From positions 186,001-250,000 of the forward strand of contig CAJTGI010000004.1 in the NCBI GenBank assembly GCA_910575435.1: 64,000 nt of DNA, in the 5' to 3' direction. The notes below the pieces were generated by a model. The model saw only the letters and a list, made by a program, of their open reading frames with translations, did no database searches and was not told the DNA's origin. Position numbers and translations under genes: made by a program. How positions within the stretch are numbered: the first letter of the stretch is position 1; each line of letters opens with the position of its first letter. Below are positions 20,101-27,235 of this stretch, in pieces. Origin of the DNA: Clostridiaceae bacterium. GTDB taxonomy: Bacteria; Bacillota; Clostridia; Lachnospirales; Lachnospiraceae.

Positions 20101-20662
20101 GATTCACCGTCTGCTGGTCTGGAATGCCGTGATCCTGCAGTTCCAGATAAAAATGCTCCTCCCCGAAGATTTCCGCCAGCCGCAATGCCTCCTTCTTCGC
20201 CGTGTCATACATCCCCCGGCGCAGATACATGGCCACCACCCCCGCCAGGCAGGCGCTCAGGGCAATCAGACCCTCGTGGTACTGCTCCAGCACCTCGTAA
20301 TCCACCCTGGGCTTATAATAAAATCCCTCGGTAAATCCCAGGGACACGATCTTCATCAGATTGGCATAGCCCGTGTTATTCTCCGCTAGAAGCACCAGAT
20401 GATTGTACCGCTCATCCCCCTTGGATACCTCCCTGTCATAGCGGGAGCCAGGAGCCACGTACACCTCGCATCCAATCACCGGATTGATGCCCCTCTTCTT
20501 CGCTGCCCGGTAAAAATCAATCACCCCATACATATTTCCATGATCCGTGATTGCCAGATGCTTCATCCCCAGATCTTCCGCCCTCTGCAGCAATTCCTCA
20601 ATCTTGCAGGACCCATCCAGCAAGGAATACTCCGTATGTACATGTAAATGTGTAAATCCCAT
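17195..20662 (-). CDS. dnaE: DNA polymerase III subunit alpha
   Basis: A 1155-residue DnaE-type replicative polymerase. It begins with the PHP domain (FTHLHVHTEYSLLDG, AITDHGNMYG), then the polymerase core with the catalytic acidic motif PDIDIDF and the GRGSAAGS fingers segment, the helix-hairpin-helix region and an OB-fold near residue 1000 (DTVIIGGMISEK). In Firmicutes DnaE works with PolC, extending RNA primers. I start at 20662 where GAGGAAGAG precedes ATG; the upstream frame extension overlaps leader hairpins. It lies between crh and pfkA, behind the crh terminator. Confidence 0.95.
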   Translation of the reverse strand: MGFTHLHVHTEYSLLDGSCKIEELLQRAEDLGMKHLAITDHGNMYGVIDFYRAAKKRGINPVIGCEVYVAPGSRYDREVSKGDERYNHLVLLAENNTGYANLMKIVSLGFTEGFYYKPRVDYEVLEQYHEGLIALSACLAGVVAMYLRRGMYDTAKKEALRLAEIFGEEHFYLELQDHGIPDQQTVNQGLLRLHQETGLPLVATNDVHYITAEDAEPHDILLCIQTKKLVKDEDRMRYEGGQYFLKSEEEMRSLFPYAKEALDNTEKIGERCQVEIAFGEYKLPHFDVPEGYTAWDYLQKLCREGLMDRYGQEASQHEERLREELEVIRNMGFVDYFLIVWDFIRFARERHISVGPGRGSAAGSIVAYSLGITNIDPIRYQLLFERFLNPERVTMPDIDIDFCYERRPEVIDYVVEKYGKDHVVQIVTFGTMAARGVIRDVGRVLDLPYAYVDAIAKAVPMELGITIQKALEHNPEFREMYDNDEQARNLIEMSKRLEGLPRHTSMHAAGVLISPRPVDEYVPLSKAADGTITTQYTMTTLEELGLLKMDFLGLRTLTVIQNAARLAGLSDDTVMDIDFDDKNVYEMISEGKTEGVFQLESGGMKQFMTELRPGNMEDVIAGISLYRPGPMDYIPQYVQGKNNRDSVTYDCPQLEPILEPTYGCIVYQEQVMQIVRNLAGYSFGRSDLVRRAMSKKKASVMAAERKNFVYGNEAEGVKGCVAGGIPEEIANKIYDDMTDFAKYAFNKSHAAAYAVVAYQTAYLKYYYPVEFMAALMTSVKDHSGKVLGYAMTCRQMGIEILGPDVNEGQSAFSVSDGKIRFGLSAIKGIGDGVIQAIVEERGAGGLFQSMEDFMKRLSGREVTKHTIENLIKAGALDCLEGTRKQKLLVHQSMMDHINREKKDNTMGQLSLFDMGDEELAESNRISFPDVGEFDREEFLMYEKEMLGIYVSGHPLEEYVGLIQKNCTNTSQDFVQENEQEEIGMARLQDGDTVIIGGMISEKSVKVTRKNTVMAFITIEDLYGTVEVLIFPRDYEKNKMLLEKDAKVFVKGKVKVEEERGGKLICQQLIPFDQIPCELWIRFPDIKAFAEAEDELYEKLAPCDGKDHVCIYVSQEKQVKRLPHSKSVNARKIMEEHLLDYLGEDAVAIREKSIEK

Positions 20663-20692
20663 CTCTTCCTCTTTTCCAAGGTGAAAAGAATT

Positions 20693-20766
20693 TCTAAGTC
20701 GATAAAGTACATCGACTAAGAACATTCTACGATTTCACCTATAAAGAACGCAAAACCAGCGTTCTT
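20693..20766 (-). repeat. two consecutive hairpins in the dnaE leader
   Basis: An 11-bp inverted repeat with one mismatch (TCTAAGTCGAT with ATCGACTAAGA) and a perfect 8-bp one (AAGAACGC with GCGTTCTT) lie within 75 bp upstream of dnaE, after the crh terminator. Neither has a T-run. They could shape the dnaE leader RNA or be operator sites. Confidence 0.5.
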
Positions 20767-20788
20767 AACATCCAAATTTTATACAGTT

Positions 20789-20821
20789 TAAAAGGGCACC
20801 GGCTTCGCTGGTACCCTCTTT
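20789..20821 (-). terminator. terminator after crh
   Basis: On the minus strand a G+C-rich hairpin with arms GGGTACC-GC and GC-GGTGCCC closes around GAA and is followed by TTTT. It lies 15 bp after the crh stop codon and separates crh from dnaE. Confidence 0.75.
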
Positions 20822-20835
20822 CATCTCTCTATGCA

Positions 20836-21096
20836 TTATGCCTCTGCGGCACATAAATACTTCTCAATATCCTGCATGGCATTGGCCTCGTCCTCGCCGT
20901 CAGCGGAAACAACCACTTCCTCGCCGGAATCCAAGCCCAGAGCCATCATTCCCATAATGCTCTTCGCATTCACTCTCCTGTCGCCACTCTCCACATAAAT
21001 GCTGCTGGAAAATTGACTTGCCACCTGTACCAACACTGCCACCGGTCTAGCCTCTAAACCATTCTGAATTTCAATCTTCATTTTCTTGGTAATCAT
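20836..21096 (-). CDS. crh: Crh-like HPr-family regulatory protein
   Basis: An 86-residue HPr-fold protein. HPr normally carries the phosphoryl group of the PTS on His15; here the motif reads NGLEARPVA, with Glu at position 15, so it cannot take part in sugar transport. Ser46 is present in NAKSIMGMMAL, the site phosphorylated by HPr kinase. This combination is that of Crh, the catabolite-control co-regulator of CcpA (Bacillus Crh has Gln15). Gene order agrees: in Bacillus crh follows yvcJ (rapZ) and whiA, as here. The start at 21096 has AGGAGG upstream. Confidence 0.85.
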   Translation of the reverse strand: MITKKMKIEIQNGLEARPVAVLVQVASQFSSSIYVESGDRRVNAKSIMGMMALGLDSGEEVVVSADGEDEANAMQDIEKYLCAAEA

Positions 21097-21159
21097 TCTT
21101 TTTTCCTCCTTCTGCAAGGGAGCGTTACCCTAAGAAACCGTTAATAATAAAGCGATTGC

Positions 21160-22116
21160 TTAACAATTCCTTCCCTCCCTCATCTGGTCTGCAATTTGAC
21201 TGATTTTGCGCAGACGATGATTCACGCCGGACTTGCTAATCGGCGGCGATAGCATCTGCCCCAGTTCCTGCAGGGAGCCGTCCGGATATTCCATCCGCAG
21301 CTGTGCAATCTCCCGAAGCCCGTCTGCTAGTTGGCTAAACCCCAAATGGCATTGGAGATACCTAATATCCTCTATCTGCCTCGCCGCAGCGGTGACAGTC
21401 TTATGAATATTAGCCGTCTCGCAATTCACCTGTCGGTTCACAGAATTGCGCACCTCCTTCAATATGCGCACATTCTCCAATTCCATCAAGGCCACGTGGG
21501 CCTCCATGATATTGAGAAAATCCACAATCTGGGAACCTTCCTTCATATATAGCACATAGTATTTCTTGCGCTCCACAATCTTGCCCGCCACGCCAAAACT
21601 GGCAGAAAGCATCTGCAGCTGCCTGGCGTACTGCTGGGACTGCACCGCAATCTCCAAGTGATACGCCTTCTCGGGATTGGTGATGGACCCCGCCACCAGA
21701 AAACTCCCTCTGAGATACGCTCTCTTACAGCAAGTATTCTGCACCAGCCTCTGATGAACCTGCTGAAAGCCTCCCCATAGGCCTCCGCATTCATCTAACA
21801 TCTTGATTGCCTTAAGAATCAAGGTGACAGCCTTTTTCTCCCGGACAAGCAAAGAATATCGAACACTGGACAAACGCACGTTATGGTTTCTCACCATAAC
21901 ATCAACATGTACTTTAAATGTATTCTTTAATAATGTATAGGATTTTTCCGCTACTGTCAAGTTCTCCGTATGGATTTCCAAAAAGAGAATGCCGCCTGCC
22001 TCCTGGCGAATCCTGCCGCACAGATGAAAAATGGCCGCAAACTCTGCAATGCAGCAATGCCTGGCACTGCTCTGCTGCCTGGCAATCTCCTCCTTGACCC
22101 TGCTTGAAAAGGACAT
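21160..22116 (-). CDS. whiA: DNA-binding protein WhiA
   Basis: A 318-residue WhiA protein: an N-terminal LAGLIDADG homing-endonuclease-like domain without nuclease activity (RAYLRGSFLVAGSITNPEKAYHLE is the typical segment) and a C-terminal helix-turn-helix with SLQELGQMLSPPISKSGVNH. In Firmicutes WhiA affects cell division and chromosome segregation; in actinobacteria it drives sporulation. It lies between rapZ and crh, the conserved neighbourhood, though yvcK, often found between rapZ and whiA, is absent here. Confidence 0.94.
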   Translation of the reverse strand: MSFSSRVKEEIARQQSSARHCCIAEFAAIFHLCGRIRQEAGGILFLEIHTENLTVAEKSYTLLKNTFKVHVDVMVRNHNVRLSSVRYSLLVREKKAVTLILKAIKMLDECGGLWGGFQQVHQRLVQNTCCKRAYLRGSFLVAGSITNPEKAYHLEIAVQSQQYARQLQMLSASFGVAGKIVERKKYYVLYMKEGSQIVDFLNIMEAHVALMELENVRILKEVRNSVNRQVNCETANIHKTVTAAARQIEDIRYLQCHLGFSQLADGLREIAQLRMEYPDGSLQELGQMLSPPISKSGVNHRLRKISQIADQMREGRNC

Positions 22117-22221
22117 AACCCCCTACCTCATTCCTGCGATTTATTGTTCACTCCTGCAATCATGCCAGTGATGCTGGCACAAACAATCAATGATGAATGC
22201 TGAACTTTCTTTCCACACTTC

Positions 22222-23079
22222 CTACTTCTCGATATCCCGATGCTCAACCTTCATGCCGTAGGGCAGTTTTTCAAGATTTTTCGCCAGCGTATTCGCCATA
22301 GACACGGAGCGGTGCTTGCCCCCGGTGCATCCCACCCCGATGACCAGCTGGTTCTTGCCCTCGATCACATAATTAGGAATCAAAAAACTAATCATCTGGA
22401 ACAACTGCTTAGAAAAAATCTGCGCCGGTTCCGCTCCCATCACAAATTCGTAGACCTCCCTATCATTTCCCGTCAGATGCTTTAATTCCGCAATATAATA
22501 GGGATTGGGCAGGAACCGCACGTCAAACACCAGATCCGCATCCTCCGGTATCCCATACTTGAAGCCAAAAGAAAGAATGGTGACAAAGAAATTCTCATAT
22601 TCCCCTCTCTCCAGAAAGATTTTATCAATTTCTTGCTTTAATTCCCGAATCAGCATATGGCTGGTATCCAAAATATAATCCGCATGCTTCTTAATGTCTG
22701 CCAGTTCCGCCCGCTCCGCCTCAATCGCCTTGTCCACCCTGCCCTGCAAAGCCAGGGGATGGTTCCTCCTAGTCTCCTTGTAGCGCTTGATCAGCACATT
22801 ATTGTCCGCCTCCAGAAATAAAATCTCATAGCGATACCCCGACTCTTTCATAGCCTCCACAATATCTCCCACCTGGGACAGCCCCTCCAGATTCCGAATA
22901 TCAATGCCCAGGGCCACGCCGTCCACCTGCTTCGCCTCTTTCATGAACACCTTGGTCATGCCGGAAATCATCTGCACCGGAAGATTGTCAATGCAGAGAT
23001 AGCCAATATCCTCCAGCATGCGGAGCACGGAACTCCTACCCGCCCCGGACATCCCCGTAACTATCACAAACCGTACCAT
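22222..23079 (-). CDS. rapZ: RNase adapter protein RapZ (YvcJ family)
   Basis: A 285-residue nucleotide-binding protein. The P-loop is GMSGAGRSS, followed by LEDIGYLCIDNLPVQM, and the C-terminal domain has the conserved GCTGGKHRSV and FLPNPYY motifs. In E. coli RapZ targets the small RNA GlmZ to RNase E; in Bacillus YvcJ hydrolyses GTP and affects competence, and the partner RNA is not known. It is the first of the rapZ-whiA-crh series and follows murB. Confidence 0.93.
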   Translation of the reverse strand: MVRFVIVTGMSGAGRSSVLRMLEDIGYLCIDNLPVQMISGMTKVFMKEAKQVDGVALGIDIRNLEGLSQVGDIVEAMKESGYRYEILFLEADNNVLIKRYKETRRNHPLALQGRVDKAIEAERAELADIKKHADYILDTSHMLIRELKQEIDKIFLERGEYENFFVTILSFGFKYGIPEDADLVFDVRFLPNPYYIAELKHLTGNDREVYEFVMGAEPAQIFSKQLFQMISFLIPNYVIEGKNQLVIGVGCTGGKHRSVSMANTLAKNLEKLPYGMKVEHRDIEK

Positions 23080-23160
23080 TCTAACCTCACTTTTCCATCA
23101 TATGTCCACTATTTCATTCATACCGCCCCATCTGCAAAAATCACTCTGTCCGGGCCGCCA

Positions 23161-24201
23161 TCAGTCGCCACATTCCTCGCTCTGCCCTGTCTGGCCATTC
23201 ACCAGCTTCACTTCCAATTCCAGCGTCACGCCGAACATCCTCTTCACCGTCTCCTGCACATGGGCAATCACTTTCATGGCCTCCTCATAGGTTCCATTTC
23301 CAACATTCACCACGAACCCACTGTGCTTGTCAGAAACCATCACGTCCCCTATGCGATATCCTTTCAGTCCCGCATCCTCAATAAGCCTTCCGGCATAATA
23401 CCCCTCCGGCCTCTTAAATGTACTGCCCGCACTGCCATGCTCCAGAGGCTGCTTCTCCCGCCTCCTGCCATTCAGTTCCTTCATCCGGAGAAAAATCTCT
23501 TGGGAATCCCCAGGCGCAAAGGCAAAAAGCGCCCACAGAACCAGACATCCCTCTCTCTGGATAATGCTGGTGCGATAGCCCAGTTCTAACGCCTCCCTGT
23601 CCAGAAAGGCTTCCCTGCCATCGGGCATCAGAAGCATCGCCCCCAGAATGCAGTCCCCAATCTCTCCCCCATAGGCGCCGGCATTCATGGTGACCGCCCC
23701 CCCCAAGGTGCCGGGAATCCCGGAGGCGAAAGCAAAGCCATCCAATCCCTGCTCTGCCACGGCATTTGCCATGGTGGAAAGGAGAATGCCCGAAGCCGCC
23801 TTCACCAGCGTCTTGCCCTCCAGACCATCCCTCCCTGCAAAGCCTTCCCCCAGAAGTTCCTCCGCCATCTTCCTCTCTGTCTCCGAGGAAAGAAAGGCCA
23901 GCTGGTCTAACGAGGTTTTATCCTGACATGCCTCGTATGATTTCCCTGTCATATGGGTGGTAATCATCACGCCCTCGTACCCCTGGTCGCTCACCAAGAG
24001 ATTGCTCCCATTCCCCATGAGAAAATAGGGGACGCGCTCCTGTCGCAGATACCTCACCAGTTCCACCAGATCTTCCACCGTATCAGGTGCCACAAAATAA
24101 GATGCCTCCCCCCCGATGCGAAACGTGGTATGCCTGCGAATCGGCTCCCGCTCCCACACGCAGCCATCTCCCACAATCCGTGCCAGTTCTGCCCTATCCA
24201 A
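23161..24201 (-). CDS. murB: UDP-N-acetylenolpyruvoylglucosamine reductase
   Basis: A 346-residue FAD enzyme that reduces UDP-GlcNAc-enolpyruvate to UDP-MurNAc in peptidoglycan precursor synthesis. It has the FAD-binding motifs NTFRIGG-like (HTTFRIGGEASYFV) and GNGSNLLVSD, the GIPGTLGGAVTMNAGAYG signature, the catalytic Ser in EHGSAGSTFKRPEGYYAG, and SDKHSGFVVN with a C-terminal Glu-containing helix. It is of the type IIa/III layout seen in Firmicutes. It starts 16 bp after galT, so the two are likely co-transcribed. Confidence 0.94.
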   Translation of the reverse strand: MDRAELARIVGDGCVWEREPIRRHTTFRIGGEASYFVAPDTVEDLVELVRYLRQERVPYFLMGNGSNLLVSDQGYEGVMITTHMTGKSYEACQDKTSLDQLAFLSSETERKMAEELLGEGFAGRDGLEGKTLVKAASGILLSTMANAVAEQGLDGFAFASGIPGTLGGAVTMNAGAYGGEIGDCILGAMLLMPDGREAFLDREALELGYRTSIIQREGCLVLWALFAFAPGDSQEIFLRMKELNGRRREKQPLEHGSAGSTFKRPEGYYAGRLIEDAGLKGYRIGDVMVSDKHSGFVVNVGNGTYEEAMKVIAHVQETVKRMFGVTLELEVKLVNGQTGQSEECGD

Positions 24202-24217
24202 AGGATCCCACCTCCCT

Positions 24218-25825
24218 CTATAAACTCTCGATAAATCTCATAAAGGCCCGCTGGCCCGCCAAGTCATTCTTATACACCCCGGCATGCTCCAGCACCTTCA
24301 TAAACACCACGCCAATCTCTTTCTGGAGAATCTCCTCCACATTTCCCCCATGAATCATATTCATGTCGTGAGCGGCCTTTTCATTCACACATCTCACCTG
24401 ATAATTCGGAAGGAAACTCTCCACCCAGTCCGCATGCTTCGCCAGCTCCTCATCTCCCCGAATGTCCCTGCCCTCCAGAATGAACTCGCCAAGACGCTTC
24501 ATCTCGTCTTTCAGCCGGGCCGGCAGCACCGCCAGCCCCATCACCTCGATCAGGCCGATATTCTCTTTCTTAATATGATGCAGTTCCTGATGGGGATGGT
24601 ACACCCCTAAAGGATGCTCCTCCGTGGTTATATTATTCCTCAAAACCAAATCCAATTCATACTTTCCATCCCTCCTGCGGGCAATGGGCGTAATGGTATT
24701 GTGAGGCTCGCCCTCCGTCTCCGCAAACACGAAGGCCTCCTCGTCCGTATACTTTCTCCAGCTGTCCAGAATATGAGCCGCCGCCTTCACAAGAACCTCC
24801 CCGTCCTCATGGCGAATGCGAATCACCGACATGGGCCACTCCACGATGCCAGCCTCCAGGCTCTCAAATCCCGGAATCGTCACTTCCTTCCTGATGCCAG
24901 CCCTCTCCATGGCAAATTCATAATGCCCGCCCTGAAAATGCTCATGGGCCAGGATGGAGCCCCCCACAATGGGCAAATCCGCATTGGAACCCACGAAATA
25001 ATGGGGAAACTGCCTGACAAAGTCCAGCAACTTCCGAAATGCAGACTCGTCAATCTTCATGGGCGTGTGCTCTGTATTAAATAATATACAATGCTCGTTG
25101 TAATATACATAGGGAGAATACTGCAGCCCCCACTTCCCTCCGTCAATAGTCACAGGAATCACCCGGTGGTTCTGTCTGGCAGGATGGTTGACCCTCCCCG
25201 CATAGCCCTCATTCTCCTTGCAGAGAAGGCATTTGGGATAGGCGCTCTGGGGAGCGTTCTTCGCCGCCGCGATGGCCTTTGGATCCTTCTCCGGCTTAGA
25301 CAGGTTGATGGTCACGTCCAGAGTGCCATAGGCGGTATCCGCCGTCCATTTCTGATCCTTTTGAATCCGATAGCGGCGGATATAATCTGTGTCGCAGCTG
25401 AACTTATAATAAAATTCCGTGGCTTTTTCCGGACTCTCCCGGTAAAGTTCCCTAAACCGACGAATCACCACGCTGGGAGCGGGAACCAAAGCACTCATAA
25501 TCTTCGTGTCAAAAAGATCCCGGTAAACCACGCCGTTTTCTTTCAGAACTCCCTGAGTATAGGCCCAGTCCAGCAGTCCCGCCAGAATGTCCTCCAGGGG
25601 CATGCCGGAAGCCTGGGCATCCTCCTCATATTCATCCAGCCCCAGGATTTCCAGCAGTCGGTTGATCGTGTATACCTTATCCTCCTCCGCCACCAATCCA
25701 TTTTTCATGCCATAGGAAACCAGTTCCCCGATCAATGCATTCACTTTGTGAGTGTTCTTTTCATTCACGATGTGAGTGTTCTTTTCATTCACGATGTGAA
25801 TGGTTTTTTCATTCACATTTTCCAT
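24218..25825 (-). CDS. galT: galactose-1-phosphate uridylyltransferase (class II) with N-terminal octapeptide repeats
   Basis: A 535-residue Leloir-pathway enzyme of the Firmicute type (GalT2), which exchanges UMP between UDP-glucose and galactose 1-phosphate. Family features include VNALIGELVSYGMKNGL near the N-terminus, YPKCLLCKENEGYAGR, SPYVYYNEHCI and GGSILAHEHFQGG. The normal start would lie near the NALIGELVSYG segment; here about 25 extra residues precede it, made of three VNEK.THI-like octapeptides encoded by a 24-bp tandem repeat. The start is chosen at the second ATG (25825), with GGGAGG at suitable distance. No galK or galE is in the window. Confidence 0.9.
   Translation of the reverse strand: MENVNEKTIHIVNEKNTHIVNEKNTHKVNALIGELVSYGMKNGLVAEEDKVYTINRLLEILGLDEYEEDAQASGMPLEDILAGLLDWAYTQGVLKENGVVYRDLFDTKIMSALVPAPSVVIRRFRELYRESPEKATEFYYKFSCDTDYIRRYRIQKDQKWTADTAYGTLDVTINLSKPEKDPKAIAAAKNAPQSAYPKCLLCKENEGYAGRVNHPARQNHRVIPVTIDGGKWGLQYSPYVYYNEHCILFNTEHTPMKIDESAFRKLLDFVRQFPHYFVGSNADLPIVGGSILAHEHFQGGHYEFAMERAGIRKEVTIPGFESLEAGIVEWPMSVIRIRHEDGEVLVKAAAHILDSWRKYTDEEAFVFAETEGEPHNTITPIARRRDGKYELDLVLRNNITTEEHPLGVYHPHQELHHIKKENIGLIEVMGLAVLPARLKDEMKRLGEFILEGRDIRGDEELAKHADWVESFLPNYQVRCVNEKAAHDMNMIHGGNVEEILQKEIGVVFMKVLEHAGVYKNDLAGQRAFMRFIESL
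25747..25818 (-). repeat. 24-bp tandem repeat, three units, inside galT 5' end
   Basis: Units start at 25747, 25771 and 25795 with a 24-bp period. The first two units are identical and the third differs at a few positions. Because the unit is a multiple of three, copy-number changes keep the galT frame and only alter the number of octapeptides. Confidence 0.85.
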
Positions 25826-25983
25826 TCCCATTTCCTCCCTTCACAGATCTAAATCCACATGCCGCGTGCAACGCTCCAGCCCCGCAATAAACGTATTGCC
25901 CTGCACTCCCCGCCGCCCATCTATCACAGCAAACTCTTATCCCTCAGTATACCATATGTCCCAGAGAAGTTCAAAACACTTCC

Positions 25984-27147
25984 TCACTGCGCCCGGGAAA
26001 TCTTTACCGCCTGGGCCAGCCCCTTCCTGGGATAATATGGATACTTCTTATCCAGGTGGAACAGCATGTATCCGGGAGTATTCCGAACCTCCATGCCATG
26101 CCGGGTCAGAATCTCCGTAATCTTCTCATTGTCATGCAAGCGATGGTACACGCAGATATTGCACTTGATGTTCTGTGATGCAGCCAGCGTGCGTTCCCCG
26201 CCCTGAAGGGCCAGCACCTCCGCCCCCTCGATATCCATCTTCAAGTAATCAAGCTGCTCTCCCTGCATAATCTCATCAATGCACGTGCTATATTTATTTG
26301 CATGCCTTGCCAATAATTTGTCCACTATGACAACCTTATCCATATAATCTTTGAAGGTCCATTGCAATGCCTTTACATACAAGGGGTCGCATTCCACCAA
26401 ATATAACTTCTTCACCCTCTTCACGATGGGCACGCTGAAATTCCCCTCCGCCACCCCCGCATCCATGACCACGGCTCCCTCAGGAACCTCCATCCTCTCA
26501 TTGAAATATTGATGGGGAGAGCGATCGTCCTGCTCCCACCGCAGCCCATTCATATATTTCACCGCCGCTTCCTCTGTAGGAAAATATTCAATGGGCAGAT
26601 AGACGCGCATATCTTCTTCCATGGTGTAATACATTCCAGCCTGGTCATCAAAATGGCATTCAATCTCCTCATCTTCCCGCTCAAAGGAAAAGACGGACAG
26701 ATTTTCCTTTTCAATGATATTTCTGGCAATCTGGCGCAACTCTTCGCTGTCCTGCTCCATATAGCAGTAATTAATCGCATTTAACGCGATATCCGTAAAC
26801 ATTCTCCCTCTGGCGGCCAAACTGCCAAACAGCATGCGCTGCAAGTCGGCATATTCTCTCAAATCCTTGATACACTTTGAAAATCTTTCAAAATCTCGAA
26901 AGCAAAGTTTATCCAGTTCAGAGAAAAGATGGTCCACGTACCCCATGTTTACGACCGCCTTGCCATAAAGCTGATTTTGCACCATGATGTCATCACTCTG
27001 CTTCACCGCAAGAAACATATCCTGCATATCGCCTCTTGCCTCTCTCCAAAATTGATATGGGACGCTTTCTTCCCCCGCCTGCATCATGGAATCCAACGCA
27101 CCGGTAAGTTCTGACATAATGTCCCTTTCATTTGCGCCCAGCTGCAT
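25984..27147 (-). CDS. FkbM family SAM-dependent methyltransferase
   Basis: A 387-residue protein. The C-terminal half is an FkbM-type methyltransferase: VVMDAGVAEGNFSVPIV (motif I), KLYLVECDP, and LDYLKMDIEGAEVLALQG, the hallmark motif of the family. The N-terminal 190 residues are helical and I do not recognise them. FkbM enzymes O-methylate sugars or amino acids, often on surface polysaccharides or secondary metabolites; the substrate is unknown here. A good GGAGGAGAG site precedes the ATG. It lies between leuA and galT with moderate gaps on both sides. Confidence 0.82.
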   Translation of the reverse strand: MQLGANERDIMSELTGALDSMMQAGEESVPYQFWREARGDMQDMFLAVKQSDDIMVQNQLYGKAVVNMGYVDHLFSELDKLCFRDFERFSKCIKDLREYADLQRMLFGSLAARGRMFTDIALNAINYCYMEQDSEELRQIARNIIEKENLSVFSFEREDEEIECHFDDQAGMYYTMEEDMRVYLPIEYFPTEEAAVKYMNGLRWEQDDRSPHQYFNERMEVPEGAVVMDAGVAEGNFSVPIVKRVKKLYLVECDPLYVKALQWTFKDYMDKVVIVDKLLARHANKYSTCIDEIMQGEQLDYLKMDIEGAEVLALQGGERTLAASQNIKCNICVYHRLHDNEKITEILTRHGMEVRNTPGYMLFHLDKKYPYYPRKGLAQAVKISRAQ

Positions 27148-27235
27148 ATCTCTCCTCCAATCTAATGATCAAAACCAGCTCCTGATCCGCATGCCATCAG
27201 CCATTGCGCCCACATGCAAATCAGCTCCGCTCTCT

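Noticed and set aside
19142-20389. Plus-strand open frame of 415 codons opposite dnaE
   Set aside because: Antisense shadow of dnaE: rich in His, Pro and Leu, no domain, no binding site.
20836-21096. Ordinary PTS phosphocarrier HPr
   Set aside because: The phosphorylated His15 is replaced by Glu; gene order and Ser46 point to Crh.
25747-25818. Possible CRISPR-like repeat array
   Set aside because: Units are contiguous without spacers and lie in frame within galT, so they are a coding tandem repeat. No CRISPR array or cas gene is seen in the window.
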